Source: Streptococcus cristatus
Lineage (GTDB): Bacteria > Bacillota > Bacilli > Lactobacillales > Streptococcaceae
Assembly (NCBI RefSeq): GCF_003943505.1
Contig: NZ_RJPS01000001.1
Span: forward strand, 54,051 to 94,348
DNA: 40,298 nucleotides
Direction of reading: 5' to 3'
In this document: one piece after another, positions 26,493 through 34,798 of the stretch
Layout of the letters: every line of letters starts with the position of its first letter
How positions within the stretch are numbered: the stretch's first letter is position 1
Program-made: the position numbers and the translations under genes
The notes under the pieces: model-generated
Databases searched by the model: none
The model's input: only the letters and a program-made list of their open reading frames with translations
What the model was told of the DNA's origin: nothing

Positions 26493-28170
26493 GACTTTCC
26501 TCCTTTTTTCGCATGTAAAATTGAGTCAGATCTAGCGGATCCACTCCCAGCTTCTCAGCCAAGCTAAAAATCGAAGTCTCCTTTAGATTGGCCGCTGCAA
26601 TCAACTCATGATCGGACAAAACCTGAGCAGGCAACTGGTCTGCTAAAATCTGGCCGTCCACCACCACGATGGCCCGATCCGAATAATCCAACATGAGCTG
26701 CATATCATGGGTAATCATGATAATCGTGTGTCCCTGCTGGTTTAGCTCATCGAGAAAGTCCATCATCTCTGTATAATGGCGCTGATCCTGACCAGCTGTC
26801 GGCTCATCCAAAAGGATAATCTCTGGATTTAGCACCAAGATAGAAGCAATGGTTACCCGCTTCTTCTGACCAAAAGATAGGGCTGAAATCGGCCAACTGC
26901 GGAATTCATGGAGACCGCAAGTTTTGAGAACAGCATGAACTCTTTCTTCAATCTCTGCTTCTGCCAAACCACGCAACTGCAGTCCCAGAGCCACTTCATC
27001 AAAAATCATGGTGGTCGAAATCATCTGATTAGGATTTTGCAGGACATAGCCAATCCGCTCTGCCCGCTCCTTGATCGAGTCTCCCTTGATATCCTGTCCT
27101 TGCCAACGATACTCCCCTTCTGTATCAATAAAACGACAGAGAGCCTTGGCTAGCGTAGACTTGCCAGCACCATTTTTCCCAACGATGGCTATCCGCTCAC
27201 CCTTGAAAATCTTCAGACTGATATCCCGCAAAATAGGTCTGTCGCTCTGATAAGCAAAGGAAACACGGTCGAATTCTAAAAGGGCCTCGTGCCTACTGTC
27301 AACCTGCTCTGTTTTAGGTTCGGTCAGACTCTGCGAAAGTTCTACAAGTTCCAGCTTGGTCAAATCAGCCAGATGAGCTGCGCTTGCCACATCAAAACCA
27401 AGCTGCCGTAAGGCCGTGATATAGAGAGGTTCTCGAATCCCATTTTCTGCTAAGAGGTCCGTCTTGAGCAGATCATCCGGCGCACCGTTAAAAAGGATTT
27501 GCCCATCATTGACAAGGACAACTCGGTCAACAGGTCGATAAAGTACATCTTCCAAGCGGTGCTCGATGATGATGGTCGTGGTCGCAGCTTCTCTATGAAT
27601 CTGATCAATCAAGTCAATCGTGTCCTGACCAGACTTGGGATCGAGATTGGCCAAAGGCTCATCAAACAGCAAAATTGGACTCTCATCGATCAAGACACCC
27701 GCCAGACTGACCCGCTGCTTCTGTCCGCCAGACAAGTCTTGAGGGCGGTGATCCAAAAGCTGCTCTAGGTCTAGCTGCTTGGCCCAACGCAGGACTTTCT
27801 CCCGCATCAAAGACAAGTCCACCATATCATTTTCTAAGGCAAAGGCCAGATCCTCTGCCACACTGAGTCCGATAAACTGACCATCCGTGTCCTGCAAGAC
27901 CGTACTAACAAGATTTGACTTGTCATAAATGCTAGTATCAAAGGCTGGCTGCCCCTTAATCAAGAGTTGCCCACTGGCCTGACCCTTGTAAATATTAGGA
28001 ATAATACCGTTAAGACACTGCCCCAGGGTTGACTTACCAGAGCCAGACGGCCCAATAAGCAGCACCTTTTCCCCTTCATAAATGGTCAGATTAATATGCT
28101 TCAAAGTCGGCTCCGACTGAGCCTGGTATTGAAAACTAAAATCTTCAAATTGAATAATTGGTTTTTTCAT
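26485..28170 (-). CDS. ECF transporter fused double ATPase
   Basis: A 561-residue protein with two complete ABC domains in tandem. Domain 1: Walker [10 protein letters not shown] (40-48), signature LSGGQKQR (146-153), Walker [13 protein letters not shown]. Domain 2: Walker [10 protein letters not shown] (331-339), signature LSFGQKKR, Walker [13 protein letters not shown] linker of about 60 residues lies between them (235-295). This is the YkoD/MtsB type of energizing ATPase for an ECF importer. It follows the nucleoside phosphorylase by 6 bases and overlaps ecfT. The substrate is set by the S component, which is not adjacent. Confidence 0.9.
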   Translation of the reverse strand: MKKPIIQFEDFSFQYQAQSEPTLKHINLTIYEGEKVLLIGPSGSGKSTLGQCLNGIIPNIYKGQASGQLLIKGQPAFDTSIYDKSNLVSTVLQDTDGQFIGLSVAEDLAFALENDMVDLSLMREKVLRWAKQLDLEQLLDHRPQDLSGGQKQRVSLAGVLIDESPILLFDEPLANLDPKSGQDTIDLIDQIHREAATTTIIIEHRLEDVLYRPVDRVVLVNDGQILFNGAPDDLLKTDLLAENGIREPLYITALRQLGFDVASAAHLADLTKLELVELSQSLTEPKTEQVDSRHEALLEFDRVSFAYQSDRPILRDISLKIFKGERIAIVGKNGAGKSTLAKALCRFIDTEGEYRWQGQDIKGDSIKERAERIGYVLQNPNQMISTTMIFDEVALGLQLRGLAEAEIEERVHAVLKTCGLHEFRSWPISALSFGQKKRVTIASILVLNPEIILLDEPTAGQDQRHYTEMMDFLDELNQQGHTIIMITHDMQLMLDYSDRAIVVVDGQILADQLPAQVLSDHELIAAANLKETSIFSLAEKLGVDPLDLTQFYMRKKEESHV

Positions 28171-28176
28171 GTTTTT

Positions 28177-28938
28177 CTATAAGGCCAGAGCGATCTGAAT
28201 CGCCAGATTGGCCACCTTGTCTTTCTCGTCTAAGTCCGCATGATTAGCCAGGTTGCGCATATCCCAAGCCTCCTCAGACAGATGATCCGCCGCATAAAAG
28301 AACTGGCAAACTTGAACGCCACGAAAGGCCGCTAGAGCCGCTACAGCCGAGCACTCCATATCCACACAGATAGCTCCTGCCTCTTTTCGCCTGCGCAGCT
28401 TGTCCGCAGTCTCTCGGTAAATGCCGTCTGTCGTCCAGACCTTGCCCAAGCTATGAGAAATCCCTCGCTGTTCAAGGAAATTTACGAGAAAATCCTGCGA
28501 GCCGACATTGACTGCTATCTCCGAACTAGCCGGCTGGTAATGATAGCTAGTCCCCTCATCACGCAAGGCTGCTGTCGGAATAATGACGGATGTTGCTTTG
28601 ATATCCTCGTCCAGCACACCACAAGTCCCAAAGAGAACCAGTCTTTTCATACCAAAAGCAATCAAATCCTCCAGAATAGCCACACAAGCAGAGGCCCCAA
28701 CTGGAGCGTTGAAAAGAGCTAGCTCCTGACCATCCGCAAAGACCCGATAGATAGGAATTTCAATGTTGGCCATAGATGTCGTCGTAATCAACTCATGATC
28801 AAAATCCGCCAACATTCGGGCAAAGGTCTCCCGAGCAAAGCAGGACACTGCCGTCTGCGGAAAGCCTTCAATAGGCTCTATCAAATCCTCTGGATTGATG
28901 ATGGCCTTACGGTTTTGATCAAACTCTTCAAGAATCAT
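28177..28938 (-). CDS. Nucleoside phosphorylase family protein
   Basis: A 253-residue protein of the PNP/UDP (uridine phosphorylase-like) family. The phosphate/ribose-site glycine region LVLFGTCGVLDEDI, the late CVDMECSAVAALAAF (Met-Glu of the ribose site) and the overall length fit. The base specificity cannot be read. It is the first gene of the operon with the ECF ATPase and T genes, only 6 bases from the ATPase, which hints that the imported compound is a nucleoside or is converted by this enzyme. Promoter -10 at 29004-29009. Confidence 0.85.
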   Translation of the reverse strand: MILEEFDQNRKAIINPEDLIEPIEGFPQTAVSCFARETFARMLADFDHELITTTSMANIEIPIYRVFADGQELALFNAPVGASACVAILEDLIAFGMKRLVLFGTCGVLDEDIKATSVIIPTAALRDEGTSYHYQPASSEIAVNVGSQDFLVNFLEQRGISHSLGKVWTTDGIYRETADKLRRRKEAGAICVDMECSAVAALAAFRGVQVCQFFYAADHLSEEAWDMRNLANHADLDEKDKVANLAIQIALAL

Positions 28939-29003
28939 CGACTTGTTTTGTCCCTTTCTTTAGCATGAAATAGCCAGCTAGCGTCCACTGACTCTATCCT
29001 ACT

Positions 29004-29009
29004 ATTGTA
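29004..29009 (-). promoter_or_regulatory. Promoter (-10) of the nucleoside phosphorylase/ECF operon
   Basis: Minus strand TACAAT preceded by TGA. The leader is about 60 bases. The rest of 28939-29111 shows only a short direct repeat, ACTGACT, and no ORF. Confidence 0.5.
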
Positions 29010-29111
29010 TCATAAAAAGGCTGTCTACTGACTATCACCAGCATATTTTCTAGCTAGCCAAGGATATAGGCAGACTCTATAGCAAGGATGGGTTCAAGCG
29101 CATTTTAAAAC

Positions 29112-29184
29112 AAAAAAGATTGGGATAAAGCAACTGCCCCCCAAGCGCTAGATTAATATCTAGCTATCGGAGGGCATTCAATCT
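29112..29184 (-). terminator. Nested hairpin terminator of the DUF4299-like gene
   Basis: Outer arms AGATTG (29117-29122) and CAATCT (29179-29184) enclose TGCCC/GGGCA and a perfect inner GCTAGAT/ATCTAGC stem. On the minus strand a T-run follows at 29112-29116. An outer sequence AAAAAAGATTGGGA is shared with the terminator at 36980. Confidence 0.75.
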
Positions 29185-29267
29185 GAATGATAGTTTTCAC
29201 ATAAAAAGATTATTCATCCATAAATGGAAGCTAAACTGGCTGAGTCCAGTCTTGCCATGAACAAAGA

Positions 29268-30179
29268 CTACAAAACAAACTCCTGGCAATCTTCAAAGAG
29301 AGCTTTCATTTGGGCAAAAGTCATAGCAGGAACAAGAACTTTCTCAGCATCAAATAACTGTGTCATATTTTCAGGAAGCTTGTCCAAAAAATCTGAATAT
29401 GAAATTCTCTTGTAAATAAAGAATTTCTCTAGATTATCTGGGTCTGCATCATCACATCCGACCAGATTACAGCACCAGCTAAGTTTTGATTCATCAATAT
29501 ATTCAGTATCTTCTGGTGCGAGAGTAGGTACGAGAGGAAGGATTGTATCAACACCAGCAGTTAGCGTATAGGTTCCTAAAATTTTTTCACTCTGCTCACT
29601 TCCATAAAATTTACTTTGAGCGTCATAGGCACCAATATACTGTCGAGTGGTGAAAAAATCACTATAACTCTGAGCAGGATTATCTGCCTTCAAGAAACCT
29701 TCCACCAGATGTGGACTCAGGGCAAGCGTTCTCCGAATACCATCTTGATACACAAGCTCATAGCCTGATTTTAGAAAGTCCTCCAAGCCAAAAACTATGT
29801 CCTCTTGATAAGGGTAGTCCCAGACACTTGAACTGCTATATTCTCTACCATGTTCATCACGGATGCTTGTCCCCAAACGACTTGATAACTTAGAAATCAA
29901 AGTGAGGGCCTGAGACCAATCAGCAAGTGTTGAAGGAGTCAGAATCCGCACATTGTAAGTTTGTTGAGTCTTATCATATTCTAAGTCAATATAACGGCCT
30001 GACTTTGCAGGAACCCAGCATTTCAATAGAGCAAGCTTATCTAGTCCAAGGTACATAAACTCTTTCTGTATAGGGTGGGGTTCCAGTCCATCAACAAATC
30101 CAAGCAATTCACTGATTTTTAAAACTTTCTGAAATCCTAGAAACCCCCGTTTATTTGGAATAGAAAATGTAATACTCAT
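29268..30179 (-). CDS. DUF4299-like protein of unknown function
   Basis: A 303-residue soluble, acidic protein without signal peptide or membrane helix. It starts MSITFSIPNKRGFLGFQKVL. This start, the length, and the C-terminal calcium-like acidic stretch CDDADPDNLEKFFIYKRISY remind me of the streptococcal/enterococcal DUF4299 family, whose role is unknown. Other visible parts are SSSSVWDYPYQEDIVFGLED and TTRQYIGAYDAQSKFYGSEQ. It stands alone, with its own extended -10 promoter (30210-30215) and terminator, flanked by unrelated genes, as expected of accessory cargo. The ribosome site (GGGGC) is weak. Confidence 0.6.
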   Translation of the reverse strand: MSITFSIPNKRGFLGFQKVLKISELLGFVDGLEPHPIQKEFMYLGLDKLALLKCWVPAKSGRYIDLEYDKTQQTYNVRILTPSTLADWSQALTLISKLSSRLGTSIRDEHGREYSSSSVWDYPYQEDIVFGLEDFLKSGYELVYQDGIRRTLALSPHLVEGFLKADNPAQSYSDFFTTRQYIGAYDAQSKFYGSEQSEKILGTYTLTAGVDTILPLVPTLAPEDTEYIDESKLSWCCNLVGCDDADPDNLEKFFIYKRISYSDFLDKLPENMTQLFDAEKVLVPAMTFAQMKALFEDCQEFVL

Positions 30180-30209
30180 AAAATAATGCCCCTACCATAT
30201 TTTAACTAT

Positions 30210-30215
30210 ATTATA
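30210..30215 (-). promoter_or_regulatory. Promoter (-10) of the DUF4299-like gene
   Basis: Minus strand TATAAT preceded by TGC, about 31 bases before the ATG. There is no clear -35. Confidence 0.55.
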
Positions 30216-30310
30216 GCATAAATTGCTATGGGGAAAATTAGAATGTGAAACAAGCTTTTCCATTTTTAATTCTTCATTTTGACATGGCAGTACAAATTAC
30301 ACAATCACTA

Positions 30311-30337
30311 AAAAAACAATCCGATCTCCTCAGATTG
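30311..30337 (-). terminator. Terminator after the PfpI-family gene
   Basis: Minus strand: CAATCTGA pairs with TCGGATTG (one G.U) around a short loop, followed by T6. Confidence 0.7.
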
Positions 30338-30341
30338 CTCT

Positions 30342-30950
30342 TTATTTACTAGAAAAAGGGTCTTGGTCAGCCTTGTTTTGCCACACGTATTCTGCTTTTT
30401 TAGCCAATTCTTCTGCCAAGTCCTGACCCCAGAAATTAGCCACAAAGCCTAAGGACATATCCATACCAGCCGAGACACCTGACGAAGTGTAGAACTTCCC
30501 ATCTACGACCCAGCGTGCTTGGTCTTGCCAAAGGACTTCTCTATCATGTGAAGCGACCCAAGACAAGGCAAGCTTGTTGCTAGTGGCTTTACGCCCCTTG
30601 AGTTGACCAATCTGAGCTAAAAGAGCTGCTCCTGTACAAATACTTAAGACCAACTCAGCTTGCTGGACAGCCTTTTCTAGCGAAGATAGGAAAATCTTAT
30701 CCTCCACCATCTTTCTGACACCTTGACCACCAGGCAATAAGAGAAGAGAATTGGGAGGTAAGCTTTTAAAATTATCCGTCATGATTTGAAAACCTTGCCG
30801 ACTAGAAATCAGACCACCATCAAGGGAGACATATTTCGTCTCTACATTGGGTAAAGTAGCTAAAAACTCTACTGGCCCCATCAAATCTAGGGTCTCAAAA
30901 TCATCAAAGAGAAATGAAACCATCGTAATTGGTTGCTCTATTTTTAACAT
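30342..30950 (-). CDS. DJ-1/PfpI family protein
   Basis: A 202-residue protein from the ATG at 30950, with AGGAG four to five bases upstream. The longer frame to 31046 overlaps the preceding small gene and is rejected. It has the class I glutamine-amidotransferase-like fold: VSFLFDDFETLDLMGPVEFL at the N-terminus, LLLPGGQGVR, and the nucleophile elbow LSICTGAALLA (Cys105). Family members include glyoxalase/deglycase-like proteins, isonitrile hydratase-like enzymes and amidase-like regulators. The exact activity cannot be told. There is no AraC domain fused to it. Confidence 0.85.
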   Translation of the reverse strand: MLKIEQPITMVSFLFDDFETLDLMGPVEFLATLPNVETKYVSLDGGLISSRQGFQIMTDNFKSLPPNSLLLLPGGQGVRKMVEDKIFLSSLEKAVQQAELVLSICTGAALLAQIGQLKGRKATSNKLALSWVASHDREVLWQDQARWVVDGKFYTSSGVSAGMDMSLGFVANFWGQDLAEELAKKAEYVWQNKADQDPFSSK

Positions 30951-30993
30951 TGATCTCCTCTCATTTTCCATTGGTTCATAGCAGTCACTTATT

Positions 30994-31140
30994 CTACTTT
31001 CGATAACGCCCCAGTAGGAATAAAAGTACCACCAAACCAATAACAAAGAAGACGATCCCTAGAATCAGCTTAATTATAAAACCTACAAAATAGAATAAAA
31101 AGATTAAACCTAAAATAAATAGAAATAATAGAATTCCCAT
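30994..31140 (-). CDS. Very hydrophobic 48-residue membrane protein
   Basis: From the ATG at 31140 (AGAGGTG 5 bases upstream): MGILLFLFILGLIFLFYFVG..., two membrane helices and a basic end GRYRK. A -10 (31160-31165) predicts a transcript start near 31153, which rules out the longer reading from 31224. It is followed 43 bases later by the PfpI-like gene, possibly in one transcript. I do not recognise the family. A small peptide-like membrane protein is plausible. Confidence 0.55.
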   Translation of the reverse strand: MGILLFLFILGLIFLFYFVGFIIKLILGIVFFVIGLVVLLFLLGRYRK

Positions 31141-31159
31141 AAGATCACCTCTGGCTACT

Positions 31160-31165
31160 ATTATA
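31160..31165 (-). promoter_or_regulatory. Promoter (-10) of the small membrane protein gene
   Basis: Minus strand TATAAT, about 20 bases before the ATG at 31140. The preceding bases are AGG, not TGn. The -35 is poor. Confidence 0.45.
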
Positions 31166-31316
31166 CCTAAAATAACGAGATTGGGATAGTTTTTGCTTAT
31201 TCTTAGCATATCATAGTAAGGCAAAACTTATTTTTTATACCAACAAGTCTGATAATCTTCTAGACTCTCAATTAACGGGATATCTAGTGCAAAAGTATAT
31301 AAACATTTGTATTAAA

Positions 31317-31375
31317 AAAGAAGACAAGCCTGCTGAATCAAAATTTAGCTAGACTTTCTTCTTTATTATTTCTTT
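31317..31375 (-). terminator. Terminator after the TfoX-like gene
   Basis: Minus strand: AAGAAGA...TCTTCTT outer stem with inner GTCTAGC/GCAGGC pairing and a following T6. It directly follows the stop of the TfoX-like gene. Confidence 0.6.
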
Positions 31376-31376
31376 A

Positions 31377-31736
31377 TTAAGTTTCAGACGATTGGCTCAA
31401 CTCCTGATTGTAGGCCAAAGCTAGCTTGATCCAGTAAGACAGTTCCTTTTGTCCCTCGCTATCTAAATCAATATAGCCATGATAAAGCCTATTCTTCATC
31501 ACTGTGACACTGGCACCATTTTTAGGCAGGACCTGCTTTTCCATTTCCTTACCGATGCGGACCATGACAAGCTCTTGACCTCTCGAACTCACAGTAACGG
31601 TCATCTTACCTCGGACCATAAAAGCCAAACCACCAAACATCTTCTTCTCTTCTACCTCTTCTTCAAAAACATGAGGAGAAAGTTCAGTAGCTAAAATGGC
31701 ACGGACTTGCTGGGCTAAGGATTCACTATAAGCCAT
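31377..31736 (-). CDS. TfoX N-terminal-domain protein
   Basis: A 119-residue protein. The segment VEEKKMFGGLAFMVRGKMTV (about 28-47) with MFGG is the TfoX/Sxy N-terminal-domain signature, followed by MVRIGKEMEKQVLPKNGASV. It has only this domain. In Gram-positives such proteins are of unknown function and are not known competence regulators. It lies 9 bases after the VOC gene as the last gene of an AraC-VOC-TfoX operon. Confidence 0.8.
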   Translation of the reverse strand: MAYSESLAQQVRAILATELSPHVFEEEVEEKKMFGGLAFMVRGKMTVTVSSRGQELVMVRIGKEMEKQVLPKNGASVTVMKNRLYHGYIDLDSEGQKELSYWIKLALAYNQELSQSSET

Positions 31737-31745
31737 CCTTCTACC

Positions 31746-32159
31746 TCATTTCATCACATCCCAGCCGATACCAAAACGGTCAATCAAGCGGCCATAAAAC
31801 TCTGCGAAAGCTTGTTCCTCTAAAGGATAGAGAATTTGTCCACCTTCAGCAAGCTTGGCAAAAAGCTCATTGGCTTCTTCTCTACTATCTGGGCTCAGAA
31901 CCAACCATTGATTAGGCTGATGATTGCTAGGAATAGATAGGTCATTAAAAACACCTACATCCTCACCATTCAGGGTCAAGTTTTCTGTATCTAAAGCAAT
32001 CCAGGCAAGCTTATCCCGTTTTTCTGCAGGAAGGTCTGCTGGATCCATCATCTCACTGGCTCGGACAAGTCCCTTTATCTCTGTCTGAAAAAGATCTGCA
32101 TAGAAACGAAAAGCTTCTTCGGCCTGACCATTAAAACTTAAAAACACGTCTAATTTCAT
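31746..32159 (-). CDS. VOC family (PhnB-like) protein
   Basis: A 137-residue protein of the vicinal-oxygen-chelate superfamily, PhnB/3-dmu-9_3-mt type. MKLDVFLSFNGQAEEAFRFY at the start, SPDSREEANELFAKLAEGGQ and the end FYGRLIDRFGIGWDVM are typical. Many such proteins lack metal-dependent activity, and the function is unknown. It follows the AraC-type regulator by 56 bases on the same strand and is probably part of its transcript. Confidence 0.88.
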   Translation of the reverse strand: MKLDVFLSFNGQAEEAFRFYADLFQTEIKGLVRASEMMDPADLPAEKRDKLAWIALDTENLTLNGEDVGVFNDLSIPSNHQPNQWLVLSPDSREEANELFAKLAEGGQILYPLEEQAFAEFYGRLIDRFGIGWDVMK

Positions 32160-32215
32160 TATTGTTCCTCCAATTTTTTATATCTGAGAATAAATCTCTA
32201 GTATCAGTTTATCAA

Positions 32216-33019
32216 TTAGGATAAAAATTTTCTTATTCTCAATTGCGCTTGTTTGGCTAGGGAACGCATGATTAAAACTGGAAGATTAACTGTAATTGGT
32301 GGATCACTGGGCAAGGGCCTGCGCATGCTGATTTCCTCTTGATAGATGTTATCGCCTGAAAAAGTGAGAGGCTCATCGCTGCCCCAGCGAAAGTTATGCT
32401 TCAAGACATAATTTTTAGACAGGCGTAAATCCTCCAGCAATTCACAGGCCAAAAGATAGTAGTGACCATCGGGTACATTTTCAAAAGTAAACTCTCTCTC
32501 CTGACTTAGTGCTACTCCGATAACTGGCTCTTCTTTAGGTATGCGGGTTTTAAAAAGCCCGACACAGCTGATACGAGGTTCATACCCCTCAGGATAAGAT
32601 AGCGCCACAGTCAAGCGATTGCCACTTTTACAGTCGGGATCCTGATGCAACAAAACTCCCTTCTCATCCAGCTGTTTGATCATAAAATCATAAGCCTTGG
32701 TTGATTCCTGATAATATTTTTTAGGCGAAAGTCCAGTATGCCGCTTAAAAGTATTGGAAAAACTGCCTAGACTATCATAACCAGCTTCCATAGAGGTCTC
32801 AGTCACATTTTGCCGACCTTCCACAATCTTCTGAATTCCTTTTTCCATCTTAAGAGCTTCCATATATTGCTTGATAGAAAATCCCATCTTTTTCTTGAAA
32901 GTTCTGGATAGATGGGAAGGACTATAGTGGAAATGCTGAGCCAAATCGGTCAGACTCAGCTCTTCATCTGCATGCTGACGCAGATAGGCTGCCACTTCTT
33001 CCATGATAGCTTTAGACAT
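32216..33019 (-). CDS. AraC-family transcriptional regulator
   Basis: A 267-residue protein from the ATG at 33019, which has AAAGGAG 7 bases upstream. The upstream ATG at 33052 lies inside the -10 and is excluded. The DNA-binding domain is at the N-terminus (about 8-105), with two helix-turn-helices (SLTDLAQHFHYSPSHLSRTF and TETSMEAGYDSLGSFSNTFK, then GLSPKKYYQ). About 160 residues of unassigned C-terminal domain follow and may bind a small effector. This N-terminal HTH arrangement resembles Rob/MarA-like regulators with a GyrI-like partner. It probably controls its own operon with the VOC and TfoX-like genes. Confidence 0.87.
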   Translation of the reverse strand: MSKAIMEEVAAYLRQHADEELSLTDLAQHFHYSPSHLSRTFKKKMGFSIKQYMEALKMEKGIQKIVEGRQNVTETSMEAGYDSLGSFSNTFKRHTGLSPKKYYQESTKAYDFMIKQLDEKGVLLHQDPDCKSGNRLTVALSYPEGYEPRISCVGLFKTRIPKEEPVIGVALSQEREFTFENVPDGHYYLLACELLEDLRLSKNYVLKHNFRWGSDEPLTFSGDNIYQEEISMRRPLPSDPPITVNLPVLIMRSLAKQAQLRIRKFLS

Positions 33020-33050
33020 AGACTTGCTCCTTTCCCATTTTTTTAAGCCC

Positions 33051-33056
33051 ATTATA
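33051..33056 (-). promoter_or_regulatory. Promoter (-10) of the AraC-VOC-TfoX operon
   Basis: Minus strand TATAAT preceded by TGA. The start is predicted near 33044, which decides the translation start of the regulator at 33019. Confidence 0.6.
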
Positions 33057-33125
33057 TCACATCAAAAAGAAAGGACAAAAAATCAAAACTCTATAAAGAA
33101 AAGCTAAGCTACAAATAAATAATGA

Positions 33126-33160
33126 AAAAACTTTAGACGCTTGAAACATCTAAAGTTTTT
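33126..33160 (-). terminator. Terminator after trhO
   Basis: A 12-bp perfect stem (33126-33137 with 33149-33160), an 11-base loop, and T-runs on both strands. It lies 16 bases past the trhO stop. Confidence 0.85.
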
Positions 33161-33175
33161 ATCTTCATGATTCAA

Positions 33176-34162
33176 TTACTGAGCTACCAATGTTTCCAAG
33201 CTTTCTCCAATCGCAGCCAAACGCTCCATCACTTCTGCTTGGCTCAGGCCGTTTTCAGCCACATAGCGGTTGCGAGGGTGAACGCGGCATTCATGAGAAC
33301 AGCCACGGAGGTACTTGTCTTCATTTTCTTCTGAAGTCAGGATGCGGCGGTTACACTCTGGATTGCCACAGTTGACATAGCGCTCGCAAGGAGTACCGTC
33401 AAACCAGTCTTTCCCAATCACAACTGGATCAACATGGTTGATATCAACGGAGATACGCTCATCAAAGACATACATCTTGCCGTCCCACAGCTCACCTTGA
33501 ACTTCAGGATCCTTGCCGTAAGTCGCGATACCGCCATGAAGCTGACCAACATCTTTGTAGCCTTCACGGACCATCCAGCCTGAGAATTTCTCACAGCGAA
33601 CGCCACCTGTACAGTAAACCACGACACGCTTGTCCATGAATTTTTCCTTGTTGTCACGGACCCATTGCGGCAATTCGCGGAAGTTTCGGATGTCTGGGCG
33701 AATAGCTCCACGGAAGTGTCCTAGGTCGTACTCATAATCGTTACGTGTGTCAAGGACAACGGTATCTTCGTCAAGAAGGGCTTCTTTGAACTCTTTTGGA
33801 GACAAGTAAGCTCCTGTCGTCTCCAACGGGTTGATGTCGTTGTCAAAGTCATTGTCTTCCAAGCCCAAGTGCACGATTTCTTTCTTGTAGCGAACAAACA
33901 TTTTCTTGAAAGCTTGCTCATTTTCTTCGTCAATCTTGAACCAAAGGTCTTCCATGCCTGGAAGGCTGTGAACGTAATCCATGTATTTTTGAGTGGTTTC
34001 ATAATCACCAGAAACCGTTCCATTGATTCCTTCATCTGCCACCAAGATACGGCCTTTCAGACCGATAGATTTACAGAAGGCCAGATGATCAGCTGCAAAT
34101 TTCTCAGCATTCTCAATCGGAACATATTTGTAGTAAAGTAGGACGCGAATATCTTTTGCCAT
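33176..34162 (-). CDS. trhO: tRNA uridine(34) hydroxylase TrhO (rhodanese family)
   Basis: A 328-residue protein (former YceA/UPF0176). It has an N-terminal acylphosphatase-like domain ([14 protein letters not shown] at about 39-52), a rhodanese domain with [20 protein letters not shown] and the catalytic loop [14 protein letters not shown] (Cys184), and a C-terminal cysteine-rich region ([26 protein letters not shown]). It hydroxylates U34 of certain tRNAs (ho5U). It is single with its own promoter and terminator. Confidence 0.94.
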   Translation of the reverse strand: MAKDIRVLLYYKYVPIENAEKFAADHLAFCKSIGLKGRILVADEGINGTVSGDYETTQKYMDYVHSLPGMEDLWFKIDEENEQAFKKMFVRYKKEIVHLGLEDNDFDNDINPLETTGAYLSPKEFKEALLDEDTVVLDTRNDYEYDLGHFRGAIRPDIRNFRELPQWVRDNKEKFMDKRVVVYCTGGVRCEKFSGWMVREGYKDVGQLHGGIATYGKDPEVQGELWDGKMYVFDERISVDINHVDPVVIGKDWFDGTPCERYVNCGNPECNRRILTSEENEDKYLRGCSHECRVHPRNRYVAENGLSQAEVMERLAAIGESLETLVAQ

Positions 34163-34218
34163 AAGATTTCAACTCTCTTTTCTCTATAAAATTTTCTGAA
34201 TTTTTAATTCATCTATTT

Positions 34219-34247
34219 ATTATAACCTGATTGAAAAAACTGGGCAA
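34219..34247 (-). promoter_or_regulatory. Promoter of trhO
   Basis: Minus strand TTGCCC (34242-34247), a 17-base spacer, TATAAT (34219-34224). The predicted leader is about 50 bases. Confidence 0.6.
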
Positions 34248-34298
34248 AAAATTTGTTTGGAAAATAGCAGACCTAGAATCTCTACGTAGAAAAGCAGG

Positions 34299-34789
34299 TT
34301 AGCTCTCTTTCTCCAATTCTTCCAAATACTTCTCAAAGCGCTTCTTCTGCCACTTGCTGAGGCTCTCTAAGAAAATATTGACCAGCAGCATCAAGGGAAA
34401 GTGAATGCAAAATGTAACCAAAATGACCAAAAGAAACATGGGGTGAAAAATACTATTATGATAAATAGCATGATTGAGCTGAAAATTCTGGCAAGCAATC
34501 AAAAGAGTCAGAAATACTGTCGCAGCCAGCCCCCCCAGATGGTCAGACTGAAACTATTGTAATAATTAGCCCCCAGATACTGAGCTCGACACATGAAATA
34601 AAAGCTAGTGATGAGAATCGAAAGCAAGAAAGGCTGATAATGAACGACTCCCCCATTCATAGCTACAGAACCCATATATAAAGCTAAACTGCCACATAGC
34701 ATGAGACTGAAACTCTCCATACCAGCTTTGTTGACAAGCTGCTCTTCCCGTTCGTCTAAGATTTGACGTTTAATAAGTTGCATTTTCAT
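34299..34789 (-). pseudogene. Membrane protein paralog 3 of the XRE/CPBP cluster, frameshifted in a G7 tract
   Basis: The first part (34789-34508) encodes MKMQLIKRQILDEREEQLVN... and stops just after a run of seven G (minus strand, 34530-34536). The second part (34502-34299) continues in another frame as a membrane segment, ending KKRFEKYLEELEKES. One extra G would fuse them through TIWGGLAATVFLTLLIACQN into about 163 residues. The N-terminal DER..QLV.KAG.E and C-terminal ELE.E match the two neighbouring paralogs, so these were one gene. GGAG 6 bases upstream overlaps the CPBP stop codon, showing coupling. It may be a decayed gene, a phase-variable gene, or a sequencing error. Confidence 0.8.
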
Positions 34790-34798
34790 ATCAAGCTC

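Noticed and set aside
30342..31046. PfpI-family start at 31046
   Set aside because: The extension overlaps the preceding small membrane gene and reads low-quality sequence. AGGAG precedes the ATG at 30950.
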